Shown here: in pieces, positions 35,857 to 44,575 of the stretch
Layout of the letters: every line of letters starts with the position of its first letter
How positions within the stretch are numbered: the stretch's first letter is position 1
From: SKPS01 sp964469215
GTDB lineage: Bacteria > Bacteroidota > Bacteroidia > Bacteroidales > SKPS01
Assembly (NCBI GenBank): GCA_964469215.1
Contig: CAYXYB010000005.1
Span: 62,001 to 126,000 of the forward strand
DNA: 64,000 nucleotides
Direction of reading: 5' to 3'
Program-made: the position numbers and the translations under genes
The notes under the pieces: model-generated
What the model was told of the DNA's origin: nothing
The model's input: only the letters and a program-made list of their open reading frames with translations
The model's database searches: none

Positions 35857-36210
35857 ATGAACATTGAGGAATTGCGTGAATATTGCCTTTCGAAGAGAGG
35901 GGCTACCGAGGATTTCCCTTTTGATGAGGAGACTCTTGTAATAAGGGTGATGAACAAGATATTCGCTATCATCCCGCTGGAGCGGAGAAACTGTATAAAT
36001 CTGAAGTGCGATCCGGAGCTTGTTGAGTCATTGCGCGAACATTACTCAGCTGTTGAACCGGCATGGCACATGAATAAAAAACACTGGAATACGGTGTGGG
36101 CAAACAGGGACGCACGCCCTGAAAAGATCAGGGAATGGATCGATAACTCATACAATCTGATAGTGAGCAGTTTGCCTGGAAAACTCAGAGAACGGCTCGA
36201 CACAATTTAA
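35857..36210 (+). CDS. MmcQ/YjbR family protein
   Basis: The 117-residue protein has the YjbR order: helix (NIEELREYCLSKRGATEDFP), FDEETLVIRVMNKIFAIIPL, a strand pair NCINLKCDPELVESLRE, then PAWHMNKKHWNTVWANRDAR and a C-terminal helix DNSYNLIVSSLP. This is the CyaY-like double-wing fold. Some members bind DNA, but most have no known role. It stands alone before ddl (19 bases), so they may be co-transcribed. Confidence 0.9.
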   Translation: MNIEELREYCLSKRGATEDFPFDEETLVIRVMNKIFAIIPLERRNCINLKCDPELVESLREHYSAVEPAWHMNKKHWNTVWANRDARPEKIREWIDNSYNLIVSSLPGKLRERLDTI

Positions 36211-36229
36211 ACCCTGAAAATAAAAGAGA

Positions 36230-37222
36230 ATGCTTTCAAAAAAAAACAGCATGCCCAACATTGCAATTATTGCCGGAGGTAACTCAGGTGAACACCAGAT
36301 CTCAATCAACAGCGCTTTTAACATCCTAGACAATATCGATACCGGAAGGTATAATCCATATCTAATTGTGGTGGAGGGTAATACCTGGTTTTGTGATATT
36401 GAAGGATCCCGGGTAAATATTGACAAAAATGATTTCACATTAAGACATCGGGGCAATACAATTTCATTTCAATGTGTATTTATTATTGTACATGGTACCC
36501 CAGGTGAAGACGGCATGCTGCAGGGATATTTTGATTTACTTGGGATCCCCTATACCACATCCGGAAGGCTTACCTCCGCACTCACATTCAGTAAATATAC
36601 ATGCAGCAGGTTTGTTTCAGTGGCTGGCTGCATAAACATTGCCGATTCTGTTATAATAAGAAGAGGTGCTGATATTGATGAAGAGGATGTGCTCGGTATA
36701 ACCGGTTTACCCTGCTTTGTTAAGCCAAACAAGGGTGGCAGCAGTGTAGGAATGTCGAAGGTAAAGGTAATAAATGAACTCTTACCTTCAATCGAAAAGG
36801 CTTTCGGCCAGGATGATGAGGTGCTGATTGAGGCATTTGTCAGAGGGACAGAGGTAACCTGCGGGGTTTGCACAATCAACGGGCAGATTGTGGTATTGCC
36901 TCTCACCGAAATTGTTCCGAAAACAGATTATTTCGATTATGAAGCCAAATACCTTGGAAAGTCTGAGGAGATCACTCCTGCAAGGATATCAGATGAGGAC
37001 ACCACGGAGGTAAAGAGAGTTTCTTCGCTGCTTTACAGACATTTGAACTGCAAAGGTTTCGTGAGGTTCGACTATATCCTTGGCGAAAAAGGATTATTCT
37101 TCCTTGAGGTGAATACTGTTCCGGGCATGTCTAAAGAGAGCATCATCCCGCAGATGTTACAACATCACGGTATGACGATAAAGCAGTTTATAAGTGAAAT
37201 AATTGATGAGGCTATAATCTAA
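36230..37222 (+). CDS. ddl: D-alanine--D-alanine ligase
   Basis: Ddl joins two D-alanines with ATP for peptidoglycan precursors in the cytoplasm. The protein has the ATP-grasp fold: IAGGNSGEHQISINSA at the N-terminus, GTPGEDGMLQGYFDLLGIPY, PCFVKPNKGGSSVGMSKV, EAFVRGTEVTCGVC, and GLFFLEVNTVPGMSKESI. The first ATG (36230, 330 residues) has an AAAAGAGA sequence just upstream. The ATG at 36251 gives the usual family N-terminus MPNIAIIAGG and could be the true start (323 residues). Confidence 0.96.
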   Translation: MLSKKNSMPNIAIIAGGNSGEHQISINSAFNILDNIDTGRYNPYLIVVEGNTWFCDIEGSRVNIDKNDFTLRHRGNTISFQCVFIIVHGTPGEDGMLQGYFDLLGIPYTTSGRLTSALTFSKYTCSRFVSVAGCINIADSVIIRRGADIDEEDVLGITGLPCFVKPNKGGSSVGMSKVKVINELLPSIEKAFGQDDEVLIEAFVRGTEVTCGVCTINGQIVVLPLTEIVPKTDYFDYEAKYLGKSEEITPARISDEDTTEVKRVSSLLYRHLNCKGFVRFDYILGEKGLFFLEVNTVPGMSKESIIPQMLQHHGMTIKQFISEIIDEAII

Positions 37223-37244
37223 AAAACTCCCGTTTCATTCAGGG

Positions 37245-38033
37245 TCAGTACCTCATCCCCCAGAAAGGAAATGCAAGGGCTTTTCTCCTTTCGTCCATGT
37301 GTTTCCAGACCATCTGCCTGTAGTTGTTTTCACTGATATGCTTCCCTCTGATCCTGCGGTCGTCGAAGCGGGTGGGAACATCAAGCTGGCCTGAAAGAGG
37401 TACAGTATCAATAGACTGAGCCATAATTTCCATAGCGCCATTGTTAACCTCAACGCCAAGTATCAGGCCGGGCAGGCCACACAGACGTTCAGGCCCGGCG
37501 GGTGATGGCACAGCAAGCGCAAACCAGGCGATCACTGTCTGGTTTTTTATTGTATCGGTCCAAGATGCGTTCATACATATCTGGCCTGCAATCTCCCTTA
37601 CATCGTTGAGGATCTTCCATGTGGGCATAATAAGGGTGTCATCAACAATAACAACTTTCCTGAGCCATGAAATTACATCATATATACGCATATTGCTGAA
37701 ATCACGCCTTATAAGGAAAGGATCTTTTAACCATGAATAACCGTAAGACTCCTGGTCGCTGAAATCGTCACTGTAAAAAGAGAGAGAATCATTGAACCAA
37801 AGCCTTGCAAAAGAGGTGTAGCTGCCCTCAGTTCCATAAAGGTACTTTGCACGCTCCTTTTCCTGAGGGGTAATGTAATCGACTCCCTCAATCATCTTTA
37901 CCCAGTTTTTGTTAACAGCGTATTTTACAACAACAACTGAATCCTGAGCCTTTAAGCCAATAGAAATTAATATGACCGTCAATAATAAGGTAACTTTTAT
38001 GGTCAATCCTGCTTTGTGAGTTTTTATGATCAT
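37245..38033 (-). CDS. GLPGLI family exported protein
   Basis: The 262-residue protein has a signal peptide (TIKVTLLLTVILISIGLKAQ) and the family signature GLPGLILGVEV near residue 188, with the conserved element WFALAVPSPAGPERLCGLP before it. GLPGLI proteins are Bacteroidota-specific and unassigned in function. They often accompany a beta-barrel outer-membrane receptor, as here with the next gene upstream on the same strand (53 bases away). It could be a periplasmic partner of that receptor. Confidence 0.9.
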   Translation of the reverse strand: MIIKTHKAGLTIKVTLLLTVILISIGLKAQDSVVVVKYAVNKNWVKMIEGVDYITPQEKERAKYLYGTEGSYTSFARLWFNDSLSFYSDDFSDQESYGYSWLKDPFLIRRDFSNMRIYDVISWLRKVVIVDDTLIMPTWKILNDVREIAGQICMNASWTDTIKNQTVIAWFALAVPSPAGPERLCGLPGLILGVEVNNGAMEIMAQSIDTVPLSGQLDVPTRFDDRRIRGKHISENNYRQMVWKHMDERRKALAFPFWGMRY

Positions 38034-38085
38034 TCCGGTTGAAATATCTGTTTTTCAATAATAAAAAATCAGCAGTTCTGATCTG

Positions 38086-40923
38086 TCAGAAAAAGGAGCG
38101 CCTTCCCCCCTGCTGCATCTTAAGGTCATATCCGCGGATATTGTAACTTACACTAAGCATAAAATACCTTGCAAGAGTATTTGATTTTGAATACATGATG
38201 TAATTTTCTGATCCTGTCTGGGTAATTCCAAACAACCGTTTATTAAATACATCGAAAACAGCAATACGCGCTTCAATCCTGTTTTTTGCACCAAAAATAC
38301 GTCTTACGGAGGCGTTCCATAATGGGACAGTCTGATCGAAACTAAATCGATCGTTTTTATAAAGAGTATAGTTGAAGTTACTTTCGAAGAAGGTTTTCTT
38401 CAGGAATAATAGCCTTATGGTTGCTGACAACTGGTGATTTTCAATTTTCTGATCCTGGTTGCTTTGGATTGAATAGCTGATATTGCTAAAACTGACACTG
38501 CCATTAAGAGAAAACTGAAGTACATTTCCTGGCGTTAGGTTGAAACCTAGGCTGCCGGAGTAACCTGTGGTTCCGGTCTCATTCATGACATTATTGATAT
38601 AGGTAACAGAATTGCCCGTGTTGAAACCACCCCTCATGTTCAGGGTAAGAACGGTTTTCACCAGTGGGACACTCGACCAGAATGAGGAGGAGAAATTATC
38701 GGCTGCTCCTGTATTTTCGGGTTTTGTAACTGTTCTGTAACCTGTCGAATCGATGAATTCGGTGAAAAGATTGTAAACTATCCTGTTTTTATAAATGTTG
38801 TAATCAAGATAAGCACCATAGCTTGCAAAGTTTGAAGGGGCCCAGTAGCTGAGCATCGAGTTTATGTTGTGCTGTTTTTCAGGGGAGAGATTGGGATTAC
38901 CTTCGGTGATAAACAGAGGATTATTGATGACAGGTCTTGGGAAGAGATCTGAGATTAATGGGGGATTGATATTGTATGAATAGCTGGCCTGTAACCACAT
39001 CCTGTTGGGGAATTGCTGGGTGAGGTTAACATTAGGGGTGAAGTTGAAATATGATCTCTTTCCTGGTTCAGACCACGGCATTTCTTTATCTGAGGCAAAA
39101 GATGCAGTGAGGTCAATATTCTGAGCGGCAATGCCAACTGATAAATTTGCCCCCTTATGGGAAAACCTTACTGATGTTCCTAATCTATTGTACATCTGGT
39201 TGTTTCTGAAAAGGAGGCTTAGGCTGTCGATTCGCTGATCACCCATAGGTAGCAGACTGTTATTCACATCATTATCACGGAACTGCAATGAAGTACTGAA
39301 ATTGTAAAACCCCTCAATAAAGAACTTCTTTGAAAGGCCTTCGGTAAACAGTGCGCTTCCTTTGTAAACCCTGGTTTCATTGATGTCGTAATTGATTTGG
39401 CGGATCTGTTCAGTGAAATTTGAAGCAGAAAAGAATCTGTTGATGGAGTTTATATCCTCTTCACCGTTTGAACTGTTGTAAATATATGCACCGCTGATTG
39501 CAAATGACCTGCCGTCCTTTTTTAGTTTTTTTCCAAATATCAGCAGAGAGTTCATTCTTAATGACAGGTTTTCTGTTGAGTTATCTGTCAAGAGGTAATT
39601 TACGGGTATATCACTTTCACTGCTGAAATATCTCGACCTGAGGTTTGAAGTATTCACGGGTACAATGTTACCATTGATCCGAGCGATCAGGGTACTGGTT
39701 GAATCAAACTGGTGTTCAAATCGTGAGGATATATTGTGGTTTCCACGGAAATCGGTCATGTCAATGGTATCTCGGGTAAGATATGAGCTGTTAGGCAGGA
39801 AAGTACGGCGAAAAGTTTGCTGTTCAAGGTAAAGAGTACTCTGGCTGTAGAAATAGCTGGCGTTGACCTTTGATTTATTGTTGTCGAAGTTGTAGTTGGT
39901 GCCGATCCCTGCATTGTCGGAAAAGCCTCTGTCAGAGTCGCGGCTTATGGGTACATCAACGGATCCTGGTCTGAACCATCTTTCGTAGCCCTGTAAAAAG
40001 CCGAAATCACCGTTGTCGTAATCTGAAAAGCCGGCCTGCCCTTTAAACTCCCTGTAATCGTCCCAGTTAACGCCGCTTTGGTTTATGTTGTTACCATATC
40101 CAATAACCGAGAATTGCTTTTTGTCGTCGAAACGGTTGAAGTTGCCCCTTACAGCCCATCTGTTTTCAGTACCTCCGGCAACTGTTGCCTTGCCAAATGA
40201 ACCTTTTTTATACTCCTCTTTCAATTCGAGGTTCATTGCCTTATCCTGTGAGGCATCCGGCACACCTGTCAGACGTGTTTGCTCAGAACGCTCATCATAA
40301 ACCTGTACCTTCTTAATCGCCTCTGACCCCAGATTCTGAGTAACTGTCTTGGGGTCATCCCCAAAGAAACTCTTACCATCCACAAAGATCCGTCTTACAT
40401 TTTTGCCCTGTGCCGAGATGTTTCCTGAGGCATCAACCTCAATACCGGGAAGCTTCTTCAGTAGATCTTCAACGGTTGACCCTGGAGGCACCTTAAAGGT
40501 TGACACATCATACTCGATAGTGTCTCCATGGATCCGTATCGGGGCTTTTGCTTCCCTCACCACTACCTGCATAAGAACCTGTGAAAAAGGTGTAAGGGCA
40601 ATCTCCCCCAGGTTCACATCAGATACCCGGGACTGTTCAATGCTGATCTGTAACGGCATATACGACACATGTGAAACCTTAAGGAGGTATTCGTCGTTCT
40701 TTACATTATTAATCCTGAAGGTGCCGTTTTTATCACTGGCAGTGAAGCTTACCAGGGTTGAATCTGCAGGATTAAGGAGCATTACCGTTGCTGTCACCAC
40801 CTCACTACCCGATGTATCCTGAAGAATTCCACGTATGGAAATCCTTGATGGTTGTTGTGCTGAAACATTCGGGATACAAACCGAAACTATTAAGAACAAT
40901 AATAGAAAGTAATGTCTGAACAT
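38086..40923 (-). CDS. Outer-membrane beta-barrel receptor-like protein with carboxypeptidase-regulatory domain
   Basis: The 945-residue protein has a signal peptide (MFRHYFLLLFLIVSVCIPNVSAQ), a CarboxypepD-reg-like domain (residues 28-110, ISIRGILQDTSGSEVVTATV), a plug domain (TVEDLLKKLPGIEVDASGNI and FVDGKSFFGDDPKTVTQNL) and a 22-strand-like barrel ending DLKMQQGGRRSFF. No TonB box was confirmed. This is the OMP_b-brl_3 type of TonB-dependent receptor, often paired with GLPGLI proteins. The substrate is unknown. Confidence 0.9.
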   Translation of the reverse strand: MFRHYFLLLFLIVSVCIPNVSAQQPSRISIRGILQDTSGSEVVTATVMLLNPADSTLVSFTASDKNGTFRINNVKNDEYLLKVSHVSYMPLQISIEQSRVSDVNLGEIALTPFSQVLMQVVVREAKAPIRIHGDTIEYDVSTFKVPPGSTVEDLLKKLPGIEVDASGNISAQGKNVRRIFVDGKSFFGDDPKTVTQNLGSEAIKKVQVYDERSEQTRLTGVPDASQDKAMNLELKEEYKKGSFGKATVAGGTENRWAVRGNFNRFDDKKQFSVIGYGNNINQSGVNWDDYREFKGQAGFSDYDNGDFGFLQGYERWFRPGSVDVPISRDSDRGFSDNAGIGTNYNFDNNKSKVNASYFYSQSTLYLEQQTFRRTFLPNSSYLTRDTIDMTDFRGNHNISSRFEHQFDSTSTLIARINGNIVPVNTSNLRSRYFSSESDIPVNYLLTDNSTENLSLRMNSLLIFGKKLKKDGRSFAISGAYIYNSSNGEEDINSINRFFSASNFTEQIRQINYDINETRVYKGSALFTEGLSKKFFIEGFYNFSTSLQFRDNDVNNSLLPMGDQRIDSLSLLFRNNQMYNRLGTSVRFSHKGANLSVGIAAQNIDLTASFASDKEMPWSEPGKRSYFNFTPNVNLTQQFPNRMWLQASYSYNINPPLISDLFPRPVINNPLFITEGNPNLSPEKQHNINSMLSYWAPSNFASYGAYLDYNIYKNRIVYNLFTEFIDSTGYRTVTKPENTGAADNFSSSFWSSVPLVKTVLTLNMRGGFNTGNSVTYINNVMNETGTTGYSGSLGFNLTPGNVLQFSLNGSVSFSNISYSIQSNQDQKIENHQLSATIRLLFLKKTFFESNFNYTLYKNDRFSFDQTVPLWNASVRRIFGAKNRIEARIAVFDVFNKRLFGITQTGSENYIMYSKSNTLARYFMLSVSYNIRGYDLKMQQGGRRSFF

Positions 40924-40985
40924 CTGGTATGGTATTAAACAACTGAGTAACGCAGATCTTGTGTAATATTGCCTGGTCTGATATG

Positions 40986-43025
40986 TTAATCCATACCGGT
41001 AACAATAATTCTTATTGCGCCGGTATTATTGGGTGTTATGGTAATGGCCGGGAACAGGTCTTCGTATGGTATGCCGGGTTCATATACACTAACTCTGCCA
41101 GGTGCAATACCTTCGCGCACAATAAATTGCCTAACAATTTCAGCCCGGGAAGTTGGTAATGCCAGCTGATCCTCGCCAGCCAGGCTGTATCCCTGCACAA
41201 GAATCTTAACACCCGGATTCATCAAAATAAACTGCACAAGAAGATCTATATCTATATCAGCACCGGTGTGGAACTCGTTAAGATTTGCCCTGAAGGTCAT
41301 TCTCTTCAGTTCAAAGCCTTCACCCACGATGATTTTCTGCATGGGAACGTCGAGTTTGTAAACCGAGAAGGGTTCCACTTCTGCAAGGTCCAATGAGGAG
41401 CTGAATGGCAAAAATCCTGTGGCATAGGAATTAAGCCAGCATTTATTTCCAACGGGCATGTTTATCAGAAACATACCATTATCAGAAAGTGTTTGCTTCG
41501 TAACAAGCTTTTTACCGGAATTCTGATCAATAAAATCGATGACCGCTTCCAGGGTTTTGTTATTCTCTTTGTTTATAACAAACCCTTTCAGCAAAACTAT
41601 GTTTTCAGGCAGTGGTTTTTCTGGCAATGGTTTTATTGACTCGATGCCGGGCAATGGGAAGGTCAGCTTAAAATCATCAGTAACCATAATGACTGGTTTT
41701 TCAATGTCGATGAACCGGACCCGGTAGATATCGTAATTACCAAACCCGCCGGCTCTGTCGGAGGCAAACCATCCAGAGCGCCCTCTGTGATCAATTGAAA
41801 AATGGATATCATTTCCTGACGTATTGACAGGATATCCTATATTTAAGGGTTCGGAAAATGATGCTTCTGAGAATGTTGACATAAAAACATCGTAACCTCC
41901 CATGGTATTATGTCCCCGGGAGCTGAAATACAATGTCTTGCCATCGGCGTCTATGAAAGGGGAAACTTCATCAAAAGGTGTGTTGATAACAGGGCCTGCA
42001 TTAACGGGTTTCTTCCACCCACCGCGCTTCCCTGCTTCACACATCCAGATGTCTTTTCCACCGTACCCTCTGCCTCTGTCGCTCACAAACCATACCCTGG
42101 TGCTGTCGGGTGAGAATGTTATCGATGACTCATCAGATTTTCCATTTATCTTTTTGGGTAATTTCTGCAGCTTACCCTTTTTCCTGCTATCAGTAATCCT
42201 GACGACATAGAGGTTTCCATCAGGGTTGCCTTGCCGCAGATATATTGCCGACCCATCAGGAGAAACTGCAACTACAGACTCGTGTTTCTCGGTGTTTAAT
42301 GATATCCCGGCATTAATGGGTTCAGACCATACACTTCCTGTCCTTTCAAGGTAGTAAATATCCTCAAAATACTGGTTTGCTTTATCGAGCAGACCGCCGA
42401 TGCTTCCCGGCCTTCTTGAGGTAAACCAGAGTCTCTTACCGTCAGGTGTCGGAACAGGAGCATATTCAGCCCAGGAAGAATTGATTCTGTCGCCAAGATT
42501 GTCAATAAAAGCATCTAGGGGATTCTTAACAAGGCTGTCGCCGATAGCGACCTGCTGTTTAAGTTTTTCCAGTTGTGGCAACAGCTTCTTAGTCTCTTTG
42601 GGTTTCAATGTTGAAGCATATCCATTGTAGAAGAGCAATGCCATTTCGAAGTTGTGATTTAGATGATATGCCCGCCCAAGCAGGAATTGTATCTTATTGC
42701 TGATCTGAGGGTTTAAAGCATAAGCCTTTTCCAGATAAGGTAAAGCAAGGTGTGGATTACTACTCTTAAAGATCAGTTCTCCCAGGCGGAAATTCAGTTC
42801 GGCATTATTCGGGTTGAATGAATGTGCAGATTGAAGCAGATATTGAGCTTTCTGGTGATTTTTTTCACTTTGCTTTGCCAGCATCTTTCCCTTCCTGAAT
42901 TGTTTCTTTGCCTGATTAAGTTCCTTTCGCTGCCCCGGAAAACTCGATTTGTTGAAAGGTATATCCTGTGCCTCCATAGCAAAGGATATCATCAAAAAAA
43001 TAATAAGCGGAAATATCGATTTCAT
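40986..43025 (-). CDS. PorE-like TPR - PD40 propeller - CRD - OmpA-like protein
   Basis: The 679-residue protein (start at the ATG at 43025, signal peptide MKSIFPLIIFLMISFAMEAQ) has TPR repeats at about 35-150 (SFNPNNAELNFRLGELIFKS). WD40/PD40 beta-propeller blades follow at about 190-430 (YAPVPTPDGKRLWFTSRRPG; TFSPDSTRVWFVSDRGRG; DADGKTLYFSSRGHN), then a carboxypeptidase-regulatory-like domain (NKTLEAVIDFIDQNSGKKLV). The C-terminal OmpA-like domain is degenerate (ILVQGYSLAGEDQLALPTSR lacks the usual GHTD). This order and length match PorE of the type IX secretion system, but there is no lipobox. It follows the TPR gene by 10 bases. Confidence 0.75.
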   Translation of the reverse strand: MKSIFPLIIFLMISFAMEAQDIPFNKSSFPGQRKELNQAKKQFRKGKMLAKQSEKNHQKAQYLLQSAHSFNPNNAELNFRLGELIFKSSNPHLALPYLEKAYALNPQISNKIQFLLGRAYHLNHNFEMALLFYNGYASTLKPKETKKLLPQLEKLKQQVAIGDSLVKNPLDAFIDNLGDRINSSWAEYAPVPTPDGKRLWFTSRRPGSIGGLLDKANQYFEDIYYLERTGSVWSEPINAGISLNTEKHESVVAVSPDGSAIYLRQGNPDGNLYVVRITDSRKKGKLQKLPKKINGKSDESSITFSPDSTRVWFVSDRGRGYGGKDIWMCEAGKRGGWKKPVNAGPVINTPFDEVSPFIDADGKTLYFSSRGHNTMGGYDVFMSTFSEASFSEPLNIGYPVNTSGNDIHFSIDHRGRSGWFASDRAGGFGNYDIYRVRFIDIEKPVIMVTDDFKLTFPLPGIESIKPLPEKPLPENIVLLKGFVINKENNKTLEAVIDFIDQNSGKKLVTKQTLSDNGMFLINMPVGNKCWLNSYATGFLPFSSSLDLAEVEPFSVYKLDVPMQKIIVGEGFELKRMTFRANLNEFHTGADIDIDLLVQFILMNPGVKILVQGYSLAGEDQLALPTSRAEIVRQFIVREGIAPGRVSVYEPGIPYEDLFPAITITPNNTGAIRIIVTGMD

Positions 43026-43035
43026 AATCTCTGTT

Positions 43036-44130
43036 TTATTCACATGATTCTCTGTAGCTGACTTCTGCCTCTTTGATACCATTGTCGAGCGCGATTTTCA
43101 AATCGCTGCACGCACCGGAATCATTCCTAAGCCTAATTCTTACAAGGGCACGGTTATAATAGGCTTCATACAACTCCGGATTTAGTGAAACAGCCATTGA
43201 ATAGTCTGCTTCAGCACGTGTAAGGTTATTCAGCTTTTGTTCTATATTTCCATGAGTGTTCCACGCCTGTGGATAACGGGGATCAGCTTCTGTTGCTTTC
43301 TCGCACCATAACTTTGCAGAATCTGTCAGTTCCATCCTGAGGTATATAATTGCAAGGGCGTTAAGTGCTTTGGCATCATCAGGAATCTTGATCACAACCT
43401 TCTTGAATATATCAGAAGATTCTATAAGTTGATTTCTGTCAAGAAGTATCTGCCCAAGAAAATAATTTACAGATAACTGATTGGAATTTGTGTTGAGTGA
43501 TAGTTTGAGGTTGGCAATGGCAGAAGCAGTATCTCCGGCAGCAATGGCTGCTGCTGCAAGCCCGTTCAAAGCCTGGGTATTGGAAGGTGCTGCGTTGTAA
43601 ACCTTGCTGAATGATTCACGTGCATCCTCGTAATTTTTTGTCCTTATCTGAATCATACCTGCAATCAACAACAACTCAGTCTCATCACCAGATGCATTAA
43701 GAGCTTTTTGAACATCTGACACGGCTGAAGTGGTATCACCACGATGAAGAAACAACAGGCTGCGGCTTATATAATAAACGGGTTTGGGATCAATCTGTAT
43801 TGCTTCAGCAAAATCGAGCATCGCTTCAACGGGGTTGTTCATGCCAATATTTGCAACCGCCCTGTTGTATAAGGCATCAGCCATCCCACCCGCAAGTGCA
43901 GAGGCTTCACTCAAATTACGTATGGCCAGCCTGTAATCTCCACTATTTATCGATGCTATTGCCTTGTTATACAGCATTATTGATTTACCACTATTGAATT
44001 GCTCCATAACCTTAAGCGAATCATCACTGAAAGAAACAGCTCCTATAACCTTTTGACCTGTCACCTCCCTGAGTGTAACAGTAAAAGTGGTCGCAATCAT
44101 CAACATCAGGACGAACACATTCTTTAACAT
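43036..44130 (-). CDS. Exported tetratricopeptide-repeat protein
   Basis: The 364-residue protein starts at the ATG at 44130, preceded by a strong Shine-Dalgarno GGAGGAG (44137-44143) 6 bases upstream. A longer start at 44145 would put that SD inside the gene. An N-terminal hydrophobic signal (MLKNVFVLMLMIATTFTVTL) is followed by about eight TPR units (for example ALYNRAVANIGMNNPVEAML, ALNGLAAAAIAAGDTASAIA, AWNTHGNIEQKLNNLTRAEA). It is probably periplasmic and acts as a protein-interaction scaffold. It is co-transcribed with the PorE-like gene. Confidence 0.9.
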   Translation of the reverse strand: MLKNVFVLMLMIATTFTVTLREVTGQKVIGAVSFSDDSLKVMEQFNSGKSIMLYNKAIASINSGDYRLAIRNLSEASALAGGMADALYNRAVANIGMNNPVEAMLDFAEAIQIDPKPVYYISRSLLFLHRGDTTSAVSDVQKALNASGDETELLLIAGMIQIRTKNYEDARESFSKVYNAAPSNTQALNGLAAAAIAAGDTASAIANLKLSLNTNSNQLSVNYFLGQILLDRNQLIESSDIFKKVVIKIPDDAKALNALAIIYLRMELTDSAKLWCEKATEADPRYPQAWNTHGNIEQKLNNLTRAEADYSMAVSLNPELYEAYYNRALVRIRLRNDSGACSDLKIALDNGIKEAEVSYRESCE

Positions 44131-44244
44131 GTTTTTCTCCTCCAATTGTTAGAATTTGAAAAATACCCGGATAATAAGGCTTTAACCATACCTGAATTTC
44201 TGCAGGTAAAGATATAGCAATGAAAAAACATAGACAAGGTTTTT

Positions 44245-44514
44245 TTATTCATGCTTCCTCCCAGATGATTTTCTGAATATATCTCCCAGAAGATACCCAA
44301 TTATCGCACCCCATGCTACTGAAAAATAGGGGTTTGTATTGATAGGGCAACTGCCCGACCGGCATCCTATATAATAGTAGTAAAGATAGCCTGCAATAGC
44401 ACCTGCCACGATGCCGGCAATACCACCATATCCAATGTAATCTTTGAGTTTCTTCCTTTTTCTGACGGATTGCTGGTCAGCCTCCACATTATTTTTTATC
44501 TGTTCCTCACTCAT
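44245..44514 (-). CDS. DUF6132-like small membrane protein
   Basis: The 89-residue protein has a charged N-terminal third (RKRKKLKDYIGYGG) and two membrane helices (IAGIVAGAIAGYLYYYYIG and FSVAWGAIIGYLLGDIF). Between them is the motif GCRSGSCPINTNPY with two cysteines, typical of the DUF6132 family. The pattern resembles a small redox- or metal-linked membrane protein, but its role is unknown. It stands 61 bases downstream of mutS2. Confidence 0.75.
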   Translation of the reverse strand: MSEEQIKNNVEADQQSVRKRKKLKDYIGYGGIAGIVAGAIAGYLYYYYIGCRSGSCPINTNPYFSVAWGAIIGYLLGDIFRKSSGRKHE

Positions 44515-44575
44515 TTCCTTATGTTATCTTTATCATTATTACAACTGTATATAACAAATCATTCTGTACATAGGT

